Position numbers and translations under genes: made by a program. Below are positions 1-6,520 of a stretch of DNA of 49,136 nt, in pieces (within the stretch, counting starts at the first letter, position 1; every line of letters begins with the position of its first letter). This stretch comes from Deltaproteobacteria bacterium RIFOXYD12_FULL_57_12 (GTDB lineage Bacteria > Desulfobacterota > Desulfobulbia > Desulfobulbales > BM004). Location of the stretch: contig MGTE01000045.1 in assembly GCA_001799275.1 (NCBI GenBank), positions 66,003 through 115,138 on the forward strand. The letters are read 5' to 3'. The notes beneath the pieces were generated by a model that did not search any database, was not told the origin of the DNA, and saw nothing but the letters and a program-made list of their open reading frames with translations.

Positions 1-280
1 CGTTATCCATCGACCCGGCACCGGTCAGAAAAAGAACCGGAATCTCCACCCCCCTCTCGTTCAATTGCTTCAGGGTGGCAAAACCGTCCATGCCCGGCAT
101 ATTGATGTCCAGAATAACGACATCCATGCTTTCGCAAACCGCAGCCATGGCCTCCTGGCCACTGGCCACGGCCACCACGTCATAATCGAACGTCTCGAGA
201 ACGGCACGGATGGCGCCGCGAACGGCGTCATCGTCATCGACGATCAGTATGCTGCCTTTTTTATTTTCCGATCCAGACAC
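1..280 (-). CDS. Response regulator receiver domain, partial (runs off the left edge)
   Basis: The minus strand from a GTG at 280 encodes a receiver domain that is still open at the window edge. Visible are the acidic pocket (ILIVDDDD, residues 11-18), the phospho-acceptor Asp58 in VVILDINMPGMDG, and Thr86 in FLTGAG. The conserved Lys lies beyond the edge, so any output domain is unseen. It would act as the phosphorylated receiver of a two-component system. The GTG is 11 bases past the stop of the deacetylase-like gene on the same strand, so the two may be co-transcribed. The start is weakly supported: there is no clear Shine-Dalgarno sequence, and an in-frame TTG lies two codons earlier. Family assignment is firm; the partner kinase is unknown. 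Confidence 0.85.
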   Translation of the reverse strand, partial: MSGSENKKGSILIVDDDDAVRGAIRAVLETFDYDVVAVASGQEAMAAVCESMDVVILDINMPGMDGFATLKQLNERGVEIPVLFLTGAGSMDN

Positions 281-291
281 GGCCAACTACT

Positions 292-1344
292 CTATATGTT
301 CCAGTATTTTTTTGCAATATCCCGGGTCTGATTCAAGCCGGGGATCTGGATCTCCCCCTGACTCAAAAATTTATTGTCTGCGCCGTTCACCGGCAGACCG
401 TACCCATGGCCCGACAATTCGGCCAGCACGGCAAGCACCCCGTCCTTCTGGCCTTCCAGATTGTAGCCGCCCTCAAGGACCATAAATAAACGCCCGTCGC
501 AAAGCTCCTCGGCAAGTTTCGTCAAAATCCTGGCTAGCCCGGCGAAACCTTGGGTCGTGACAGCCATGCTGCCCAGAGGATCACCGACAAAAATATCAAA
601 TCCGGCCGAAACCATGATGAGGTCCGGTCTGTACTGTCTGGCGACCGGCGCCAGGATTTCATTGAAAATACGCAGGTATGCCCTGTCATTCAGTCCGCCG
701 CGCAACGGCACATTAATGGTGAATCCCTTGCCGCGGCCCACGCCGACCTCGTCCACCCCGCCGGTGCCAGGATAATAAGGATACTGGTGCGTTGAAAAAT
801 AGAGAACCCGATCCGTATCGTAGAAGCTGTGCTGGGTGCCGTTGCCATGATGCAGATCCCAGTCGACCAGCAGAATTCTTGTTGCGCCAAGTGCGTCAAG
901 GGCGTGCCGGGCGCCCACCGCGATATTGTTGAACAGGCAGAACCCCATGGCCCGATCCGCCTCGGCATGATGACCCGGCGGCCTTACCAGGGCAAAGCCG
1001 TTGTCACACGCACCGGCCATCACCATTTCCACCCCCTTGATGACTGCGCCGGCGGCCAGGCGGGCCGCCTCATACGACTGCGGCGATGTCTGGGTATCGG
1101 GATCAAGGCTGGCAAAGGGTCGGCCGGCAGTGGCCGCCACCCGCGCCACATGCGCCGGGGTGTGGATGCGCTGCAGCATCTCGGGGGTCGCCGCGGAAAA
1201 TTTGGGAAATAGATAGCGCGCCTGGAATTCCGGGCGTGCCAACTGTTCGTAAATCACCGCCAGCCGCTCGGGCGATTCCACATGCTGAAACCCGGGCTGA
1301 TGGTCCAGAAATAGTTTGTTTATAAAGACCGCTGTTTTTTTCAT
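292..1344 (-). CDS. Histone deacetylase family (class II/AcuC-like) metal-dependent deacetylase
   Basis: A 350-residue protein with full HDAC-fold signatures: RPPGHHAEAD (121-130, charge-relay His pair), DWDLHHGNGT (161-170, zinc ligands Asp163 and His165), VSAGFD (third ligand Asp250), and LEGGYN with the expected transition-state Tyr294. Members remove acetyl groups from lysine or hydrolyse acetylpolyamines and related amides; the substrate cannot be read from the sequence. It has no signal peptide and should be cytosolic. Its ATG overlaps the TGA of the cyclo-ligase gene by four bases (ATGA), so the two are probably translationally coupled. Length matches the bacterial family. The family call is secure; a link to acetate or acetoin use would be a guess. 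Confidence 0.9.
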   Translation of the reverse strand: MKKTAVFINKLFLDHQPGFQHVESPERLAVIYEQLARPEFQARYLFPKFSAATPEMLQRIHTPAHVARVAATAGRPFASLDPDTQTSPQSYEAARLAAGAVIKGVEMVMAGACDNGFALVRPPGHHAEADRAMGFCLFNNIAVGARHALDALGATRILLVDWDLHHGNGTQHSFYDTDRVLYFSTHQYPYYPGTGGVDEVGVGRGKGFTINVPLRGGLNDRAYLRIFNEILAPVARQYRPDLIMVSAGFDIFVGDPLGSMAVTTQGFAGLARILTKLAEELCDGRLFMVLEGGYNLEGQKDGVLAVLAELSGHGYGLPVNGADNKFLSQGEIQIPGLNQTRDIAKKYWNI

Positions 1345-1949
1345 GCAATTACCCCGGGTTGTCCGCCAACCGCCATCACCCTTTCCTCGGTTATCAGATA
1401 ATGCACGGGTTGATCATGGGAGAGCGTCGGCACCCGGGATACCACCTGCGTTTCGAAAGCCAGCCCGATCCGCCAGGCCCGGCGGGCGTCGTTCTGCAGA
1501 AATCGGTCATAATAACCGCCCCCGTACCCAAGCCGCCCGCCGTGGGCGTCAAAAACACTGCCCGGCACAATTACCACATCGATCATCTGCGGGTCAACCG
1601 CTGAAAGCCGGCCTGCATCCGGTTCCGGAATCCCGCAGTAACCGGGTCGCAGATCAACGTCCGGATCGACAAGCGCATACGGGATCAACCGCACCTCCCG
1701 AGAGACGGTTACAGGCGCGCTTACTGTCTGGCCACGGGCAAGGCATTGGCGGATAAGCGGCAGGGTTTCCACCTCGCTTCGAAAATTGACATAGATACAC
1801 AGTATCCTGGCCTCAAGAAAAACCGGAAGCTGCCAGAGCATTGCCCCAATTCGCACACTTTTCCGGTGCCGCTCACCGGGGGAAAGGGCATCCCTTCCGG
1901 CTAGGACCTGCTGCCGTAATTTCTGTCGTGCCTCTGCTTGTCCTTGCAT
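1341..1949 (-). CDS. 5-formyltetrahydrofolate cyclo-ligase
   Basis: A 202-residue cytosolic enzyme that uses ATP to close 5-formyl-THF to 5,10-methenyl-THF in one-carbon metabolism. The signature is the phosphate-binding stretch FDAHGGRLGYGGGYYDRF at about 133-150, preceded by IVPGSVFD. The N-terminus (ARQKLRQQVLAGRDAL) has the usual basic helix, and length is typical. It is the first gene of a short minus-strand operon with the deacetylase-like gene (4-base overlap). In many Proteobacteria this gene follows the 6S RNA gene ssrS; the upstream region was checked and no convincing 6S RNA was found. Confidence 0.93.
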   Translation of the reverse strand: MQGQAEARQKLRQQVLAGRDALSPGERHRKSVRIGAMLWQLPVFLEARILCIYVNFRSEVETLPLIRQCLARGQTVSAPVTVSREVRLIPYALVDPDVDLRPGYCGIPEPDAGRLSAVDPQMIDVVIVPGSVFDAHGGRLGYGGGYYDRFLQNDARRAWRIGLAFETQVVSRVPTLSHDQPVHYLITEERVMAVGGQPGVIA

Positions 1950-2322
1950 CTCTTATCAAACTACTGGTAAAGTATTTGAGTCAGAAAAAAGTCCGGCCCC
2001 ACCGCATGCTTCCATAATACTAATACGAAAAGCTACCCTGATTAGTTAACAGCGCGCCATAGAAATAACTGGCGAATCGGAAAAAAGCCCGGGATTTTTT
2101 TAAAAGTTTGCCTGCAAGAGCTACTGCTGCTGCTATTTGACGCCGCCACGAATATCCCTGTTGAAAAGAGCAAAAAGCAAAAAAAATAATGAGTGTGAAT
2201 TCACTTTTCTCAAGATATTAACCATGATTTGTTGTACCATTTTGTGGTACTTTGATCGTTATCAGCCATGACAGATGTGATTTTCCCTGTGTTGCACCGA
2301 ATCTGGTCGGAGGCCCGGCAAA
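1950..2322. other. Divergent intergenic region, AT-rich
   Basis: This 373-base gap separates the minus-strand cyclo-ligase operon from the plus-strand sulfur-relay operon and must hold promoters for both. It contains a short palindromic AT-flanked CCCGGG at about 2085-2100, a poly-A tract near 2165-2188, and the 17-bp palindrome listed separately at 2234-2250. No tRNA or protein-coding gene is visible. Confidence 0.6.
2234..2250. promoter_or_regulatory. 17-bp palindrome, candidate operator of the sulfur-relay operon
   Basis: GTACCATTTTGTGGTAC has perfect 6-base arms and a 5-base spacer and lies 73 bases before the tusA-like start. A palindrome of the same length with the same TACCA/TGGTA half-sites occurs at 13158-13174. 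There it fits between a -35 and a -10 box; here, at the same offset, TACTTT (2248-2253) could serve as a -10, but the -35 match (TGATTT) is poor. The cognate regulator is unknown. Confidence 0.4.
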
Positions 2323-2568
2323 ATGGATCTTGATGACATTGCTCCCGATGTCACGATAGACGCCAAGGGTTTGACTTGCCCCATGCCCCTGCTGAAGGCC
2401 AAGCAGGCCATGGAAAAACTGGCGTCCGGCCAGGTCTTGGCGGTCCTAGGCACGGATCCTGGTTCGCAAGTCGACTTGCCCGGCTGGTGCAAGTACGCTG
2501 GCCACACCTTCCTTGGCAGCAGGGAAGAAGCGGCTGGTTCTTATATATACTATCTCAAGAAGGGCTGA
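2323..2568 (+). CDS. TusA/SirA-family sulfur carrier protein
   Basis: An 81-residue protein with the TusA signature CPMPLLKAKQAM, whose Cys19 is the expected persulfide-carrying residue. TusA proteins accept sulfane sulfur and pass it between cytoplasmic enzymes (tRNA thiolation, or sulfur oxidation and disproportionation routes). GGAGG at 2309-2313 fixes the start. It heads an operon with three DsrE/F/H-like genes, so a role as sulfur donor or acceptor for them is a reasonable inference. A second TusA-like gene lies at 9113-9367 next to a YedE transporter. It is about the usual TusA length of 80 residues. Confidence 0.88.
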   Translation: MDLDDIAPDVTIDAKGLTCPMPLLKAKQAMEKLASGQVLAVLGTDPGSQVDLPGWCKYAGHTFLGSREEAAGSYIYYLKKG

Positions 2569-2637
2569 ACCCGGAAACCCTGTGTTGGAATCACGCGAAA
2601 CCGCGGTTCCAACCCACTGAAAGTGATGGAGGAAAAC

Positions 2638-2952
2638 ATGGCAAAGAGTTTAGGTATTTTCGTAACAAACCCCAACAACATGAAACATGTTATGGGGGTC
2701 GCAAAGGCGGCGACGGCCAAGGGCTCAAAGGTAAAAATATTTTTTACCTGGAAAGGGACCTTGCTCTGCAAGGATCCGAGCTTCCCGGCCCTGTGCAAGA
2801 TTGCGGATGTTTACATCTGCGCCGACAGCTATAAAAAAATGGGGTATGACCCGATCAACGACATCCCAGAAGGTCTCACGGAAAAAAAGATGTCAACCCA
2901 GTCGTCGCACGGCGATATCCTTACAAACTATGAATGCTATATGACTTTATAG
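2638..2952 (+). CDS. DsrE-like sulfur-relay protein
   Basis: A 104-residue alpha/beta protein of the DsrE/DsrF-like superfamily (opening KSLGIFVTNPNN; middle KVKIFFTWKGTLLC). It has four cysteines (44, 53, 61, 100); Cys44 sits where DsrE-type proteins often carry the reactive cysteine. The ATG at 2638 is chosen over upstream in-frame starts because GGAGG (2628-2632) lies five bases before it. DsrE proteins bind persulfide sulfur and exchange it with TusA, matching the upstream neighbour. Only 12 bases separate it from the next gene. Membership is by fold pattern; whether it belongs to the DsrE2 or TusD branch cannot be told. Confidence 0.75.
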   Translation: MAKSLGIFVTNPNNMKHVMGVAKAATAKGSKVKIFFTWKGTLLCKDPSFPALCKIADVYICADSYKKMGYDPINDIPEGLTEKKMSTQSSHGDILTNYECYMTL

Positions 2953-2964
2953 GGGGCGCGCACC

Positions 2965-3264
2965 ATGGCAAAAGTGTTTTTTCTTTTTGATACGTGTACT
3001 GATGAAAAAGATATTCTTGACGGGATGCGCTCCACCCTGGGGCTTTCCGTGGCAAACCACTATGCTTTCTGTGCGGTTCTGAGCCACACCCTGGCACCCT
3101 TCGATGACTACAACAAGGAAAACCTTGAATGGATCCGCGACATGGAAGGCGACGCCTTCACCCTGGTGCCAGCCAATCAGGATAACGGCCTGACCCTTAT
3201 CTCCATTGAAGAGCTTGGCCAGAAACTTCGCGATGTGGATTTTATCGTTCCCTACGGCAATTAA
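2965..3264 (+). CDS. DsrF/TusC-like (DsrE superfamily) protein
   Basis: A 99-residue protein with the short alternating beta-alpha pattern of DsrE-superfamily subunits (AKVFFLFDTCTDEKD at the start, VDFIVPYGN at the end). It has only two cysteines, Cys11 and Cys36. Lacking the central cysteine of its neighbour, it could be the structural (DsrF/TusC-like) member of a heteromer. The operon order tusA-dsrE-this-dsrH resembles dsrEFH/tusDCB. Assignment rests on size, pattern and context rather than a catalytic motif. Confidence 0.6.
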   Translation: MAKVFFLFDTCTDEKDILDGMRSTLGLSVANHYAFCAVLSHTLAPFDDYNKENLEWIRDMEGDAFTLVPANQDNGLTLISIEELGQKLRDVDFIVPYGN

Positions 3265-3288
3265 TCAGAGAGCGCAGGAGTAACTACT

Positions 3289-3462
3289 ATGAAGATGCTG
3301 CATGTATATAGATCCGAACCAAACGATATCATTAAAAAACTTGTGGAGATCGTCTCCGAAGACAGGGAGTGTACGAGCTTCAATCTCAACGTTGAAAACC
3401 CGGATTACGACAAGCTGGTGGACATGGTTTTGGCTGCCGACAAAACGGTCTGCTGGTTCTGA
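3289..3462 (+). CDS. Small DsrH/TusB-like protein (57 aa)
   Basis: A short frame from ATG 3289 to TGA 3460-3462, with GCAGGAG seven bases upstream. It starts MKMLHVYRSEPND and ends ADKTVCWF. DsrH/TusB proteins start with a similar MLH strand and end in an aromatic-rich tail, but are usually about 90-100 residues, so this would be a reduced version. As last gene of the tusA-dsrE-dsrF-like operon, just before a strong hairpin, it is probably real. Cys55 near the C-terminus could be the sulfur-binding residue; this is inferred by analogy only. Confidence 0.6.
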   Translation: MKMLHVYRSEPNDIIKKLVEIVSEDRECTSFNLNVENPDYDKLVDMVLAADKTVCWF

Positions 3463-3477
3463 TCCCAGATCATCGCC

Positions 3478-3506
3478 TGCCGGAAGGGCTTGAAACCCTT
3501 CCGGCA
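3478..3506 (+). terminator. Hairpin after the sulfur-relay operon
   Basis: TGCCGGAAGGG pairs with CCCTTCCGGCA around a short loop, 16 bases past the last stop. There is no T-tract, so it may be a 3'-end stabilising hairpin or a weak terminator. Confidence 0.55.
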
Positions 3507-3644
3507 GCGCCGCAACCCGTCGTCTTGCACCTTCCCGGCTTCCCCTGCCCGCCGCCATGATCATTCATCGTTCCGCAGCCTCACCCGAATTATGAACTGA
3601 TCACAGAGCAATGAGACCACATACAGCGCCCAGCTTCCAAGCCA

Positions 3645-3753
3645 GTAAGCGGTTACAGGGTGCCGCAGATCCGCGAAAGAGGCCTGTTCGCTATACATCA
3701 GGTATGCGGACAGGCCGATGCCAAAGGAGATGTGGTGCCCTGTGACCGCTTAC
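3645..3753 (+). repeat. Palindromic repeat family 1, copy 3 (diverged)
   Basis: A 109-base imperfect palindrome from GTAAGCGGTTACAGGG to CCCTGTGACCGCTTAC. Compared with copies at 38181 and 42000 (which lie in the opposite orientation) the interior is conserved (CGCGAAAGAGGCCTG and CAGGCCGATGCCAAAG). The outer stem has different bases that still pair. The inner stem GGCCTGT/ACAGGCC also pairs although its last base pair differs from the other copies. G.U-compatible pairs occur on the plus strand here and on the minus strand in the other two, which is the same sense of the element. It lies just upstream of the glycosyltransferase start and adds an artificial in-frame extension to it. Confidence 0.8.
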
Positions 3754-3758
3754 GAATT

Positions 3759-4763
3759 ATGACCTTGCCCATGGCGCCACTGATCTCCATAATCATCCCG
3801 AACCACAACGGCGGCGCCACCCTTGGCAACTGTCTTCACGCGGCCTTTGCCTCGCGGTATGCGAATTTCGAGGTCCTTGTCGTGGATGACTGTTCCGCGG
3901 ATAATTCCCTCGACATCATCAGGGATTTCCCGCGCTGCAAACTGCACCGGTTGCAATGCCATGCCGGCGCGGCCGTGGCCCGCAATACCGGCGCCCGCCA
4001 CAGTGCCGGCGAAATCCTCTTTTTCACCGATGCCGACTGCCTGCTGGAGCCCGATGCCCTGGAACGCGCCGCGGCCGCCATTGCCCTGCACGGCCCAGAA
4101 GCCGTCATCGGCGGCACCTATACCCTGCGGCCCCACGATCCAGGCTTCTTCAGCCTGTTTCAGTCGGCCTTCATCCACTATTCCGAAACCAAACATCTGA
4201 AAAATCCGGACTACATCGCTTCCCACGCCCTGGTGATCTCCGCTGTCAACTTCAGAAAGTCCGGCGGGTTTCCGGAAAAATTCATGCCAATCATCGAGGA
4301 TGTGGAGCTCAGCCATCGCTTGCGAAAAAACGGCTACCGGCTGGTCATGGAGCCCGCTATCCTAGTCCGCCATATCTTCAACTTCACCTTTGTTTCCTCG
4401 CTCCGCAACGCCTTTCGCAAATCCTGCTACTGGACACGGTATTCGTTGCAAAACCGAGACCTGCTCGCTGATTCGGGCACAGCCTCCAGGGAACTGAAAA
4501 CCAATGTGGTCGCCTGGTTTGTTGTTTTTTCGCTGTTTGTTATCGGTCATATCTTTCAAGAGGTTGCCTGGCTTATGCCCGTCCCGATCCTCTGTGCCGG
4601 AAACATCATACTCAACCGCGCCCTCTTGGCCACCTTTCTCCGCGCGGCCGGTCCAGGCTTCATGCTGGCGGCAGCCCTCTATTATCTGCTGGTCTATCCA
4701 CCTGCCGTTGGGGCCGGCGCCGCCGTCGGCATTGTCCTTTACCTCAAAAAAGGACTTCGTTGA
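3759..4763 (+). CDS. Family 2 glycosyltransferase with C-terminal membrane segments
   Basis: A 334-residue GT-A enzyme from ATG 3759 (ATG 3771 is an alternative). The nucleotide-sugar fold shows as SIIIPNHNGG, LVVDDCSADNS and the metal-binding FFTDADC, with MPIIEDVELSHRLRKNGY as the acceptor-side ED motif. About residues 245-330 hold hydrophobic stretches, so the enzyme is probably anchored to the inner membrane. The frame is open further upstream, but that part is repeat family 1 sequence and not genuine coding. TGATG overlap couples it to the following radical SAM gene. Donor and acceptor are not predictable; lipid-linked or cell-surface glycan synthesis is the general role of the class. 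Confidence 0.85.
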   Translation: MTLPMAPLISIIIPNHNGGATLGNCLHAAFASRYANFEVLVVDDCSADNSLDIIRDFPRCKLHRLQCHAGAAVARNTGARHSAGEILFFTDADCLLEPDALERAAAAIALHGPEAVIGGTYTLRPHDPGFFSLFQSAFIHYSETKHLKNPDYIASHALVISAVNFRKSGGFPEKFMPIIEDVELSHRLRKNGYRLVMEPAILVRHIFNFTFVSSLRNAFRKSCYWTRYSLQNRDLLADSGTASRELKTNVVAWFVVFSLFVIGHIFQEVAWLMPVPILCAGNIILNRALLATFLRAAGPGFMLAAALYYLLVYPPAVGAGAAVGIVLYLKKGLR

Positions 4764-5869
4764 TGCGCTATAGTCCACTGCGTCATATCGCTGCGGTTTT
4801 CTGCAAGCGCCGTCCCCTGCAGTTCACCTTTTTTGTGACCAAACGCTGCAACGCCCGCTGTCCTTTTTGTTTTTACAGCAACCGCGAGGCACACAGCGAA
4901 TCATTGCCAGCCGAGCTTTCCCTAGCCGAAATCGATGCCATTGCCGCCTCGCTGCCAAATCTGCTTTGGCTAGCCTTTTCCGGCGGCGAGATCTTTTTGC
5001 GTGAGGATCTACCAGAAATAACAAAGATTTTTTATAAACGAAACAAGCCGGCCATTATTCTCTTCCCGACCAACGGACTGCTGACCAGCCGGATCAAGGA
5101 GGTGGTAAGCGAAATCCTCCGCGCCTGCCCCAAGAGCACCATTGTGGTCAAGCTTTCCCTGGACGGCGATGAAACCCTGCATGACGCGATCAGGGGGGTG
5201 CCGGGCTGCTATCGGAAAACCATGGAAACCTACGCCGCCCTAGGGGAACTGCTGGACCAATTTCCCAACTTCGACCTGGGAATCAACTCGGTCTTCTGTG
5301 CAAAGAATCAGGAGGTGATGGCGGAACTGATTGACAAGGTGGGCCGGATGGAACGGATCAAGACACATACCGTTTCCCTGATCCGGGGGGAGATGGCGGA
5401 AAACGGCCTAAAAGAAGTGGAGCTTAAAAAATACCTCGCCGTCATCACCAGGCTGGAGGCCAACCTCAAGACGCAGGCGGCTGCCATCTATCGCTTTCCA
5501 GGGGCGCGGCTCAAGGCGGCGCAGGATATTATCCAGCGCCGGCTGATCTACGAAACCGCCCGTCAAAACCGGCGGCTCATCCCCTGTTATGCCGGTCGCC
5601 TCAATCTGGTGCTCAGCGAAACCGGCGAACTCTTTCCCTGCGAATCATTCACCATGGGCCTCGGCAATGTCCGGGACCACGACCTTAACATCAATCGGGT
5701 GCTGGCCTCCGGGCAGGCGCAAGGGGTCTTGGCCCGCATCAGAAACAACGGCTGCCATTGCACACATGAGTGCTACTTCATGACCAACATCCTCTTTAAC
5801 CCGCGCCTCTATCCGACCCTGCTGAAGGAATATCTGCAAGTACGCCCAGCCGGCTCGGCCTTGAGTTGA
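4763..5869 (+). CDS. Radical SAM/SPASM-like protein
   Basis: A 368-residue protein starting at the ATG that overlaps the glycosyltransferase stop. The canonical CxxxCxxC motif (CNARCPFC, Cys29, Cys33, Cys36) binds the SAM-cleaving 4Fe-4S cluster; FSGGEIFLREDL is the SAM-contacting GGE region. The C-terminal third has further cysteines (PCYAGR, PCESF, CHCTHEC), consistent with a SPASM or twitch domain carrying auxiliary clusters. Such enzymes modify peptides or small molecules by radical chemistry. Coupling to a glycosyltransferase hints at surface glycan or lipid modification, but no precursor peptide is visible, so the substrate is unknown. Confidence 0.85.
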   Translation: MRYSPLRHIAAVFCKRRPLQFTFFVTKRCNARCPFCFYSNREAHSESLPAELSLAEIDAIAASLPNLLWLAFSGGEIFLREDLPEITKIFYKRNKPAIILFPTNGLLTSRIKEVVSEILRACPKSTIVVKLSLDGDETLHDAIRGVPGCYRKTMETYAALGELLDQFPNFDLGINSVFCAKNQEVMAELIDKVGRMERIKTHTVSLIRGEMAENGLKEVELKKYLAVITRLEANLKTQAAAIYRFPGARLKAAQDIIQRRLIYETARQNRRLIPCYAGRLNLVLSETGELFPCESFTMGLGNVRDHDLNINRVLASGQAQGVLARIRNNGCHCTHECYFMTNILFNPRLYPTLLKEYLQVRPAGSALS

Positions 5870-5907
5870 GCACTAAAACCCCTTAAATTTCTTGCCCGCG
5901 CAAAGAA

Positions 5908-5942
5908 AAGGCCGCGGTTCACTCAACGGAACTCGCGGCCTT
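5908..5942 (-). terminator. Intergenic hairpin between convergent genes
   Basis: AAGGCCGCG and CGCGGCCTT form a perfect 9-bp stem between the radical SAM gene and the oppositely oriented cysteine-rich gene. A pyrimidine-rich tail (CTTTTCTTTG) follows on the minus strand, so it most likely ends the minus-strand transcript; it may work in both directions. Confidence 0.6.
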
Positions 5943-5963
5943 CCTTGAAAAAAACGACCAGAT

Positions 5964-6335
5964 TTATTCGACCTGCTTGAGCGGTGCCCCGCAGCCGCAG
6001 GTACCCGGCTTCTGGCTGATCGTATTGCAGGTGCAGCCGCCGCCGCAGGCACAAGCATACTTGCCAACCGTGCTGAACTCCTGTTGCCGGTCGCCGATGG
6101 CAATGACCGCCTTGCCCTCGCCCACACTTACTACCTTGCCCTCCACAAGGGCGCTGCCGCAGCCGCAGGTGCCCGGCTTGCTGGATAAGGTATTGCAGGT
6201 GCAATCAGCACCGCAGGCACAGACGTAGACCTTGTCTCCGGCAACCGCTTTGAAAACGGGCGAATCGGCCCAGACCGCGACACCCGCCACCAGACAGAGA
6301 AACAACACCGCCAGCGCCACCACATTTTTTCTCAT
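5964..6335 (-). CDS. Exported cysteine-rich repeat protein, unknown function
   Basis: A 123-residue protein with a signal peptide (about 1-23, hydrophobic core VVALAVLFLCLVAGVAV, then WADS). The mature part has two nearly identical modules at about 39-60 and 95-116. Each carries six cysteines in the pattern CxC-x3-CxC-x9-CxC (CACG, CTCNT, KPGTCGCG). A linker with EGKVVSVGEGKAVI strands separates them. Twelve cysteines in an exported protein suggest metal or metal-cluster binding, or dense disulfides. I do not recognise a named family. It is a single gene with its own hairpin at 5908-5942. Confidence 0.8.
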   Translation of the reverse strand: MRKNVVALAVLFLCLVAGVAVWADSPVFKAVAGDKVYVCACGADCTCNTLSSKPGTCGCGSALVEGKVVSVGEGKAVIAIGDRQQEFSTVGKYACACGGGCTCNTISQKPGTCGCGAPLKQVE

Positions 6336-6520
6336 ACGCCACCCCCCTTAAATAATTGAGAATCAAGCAAACGGCCAGCCACCTGGCCACTCTCTACGAA
6401 TTGCGGTCGTTTGCAAACACTTTGGGTTAATAATGCTAAACGGGAAGACGGTCGTCAATATAAACCTGTTCTTCTCGTTTGAGACGAATCACGGGTGGAT
6501 ATTTATTCTCTGTGAAACGC

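Noticed and set aside
1950-2110. Possible 6S RNA upstream of the cyclo-ligase gene
   Set aside because: The position fits and a GCATGC stretch recalls 6S RNA, but I could not build the long closed stems flanking a central bubble. A covariance-model search would decide.
2268-2333. A 21-codon frame overlapping the tusA-like start
   Set aside because: No ribosome site precedes its ATG and nothing supports it as a leader peptide.
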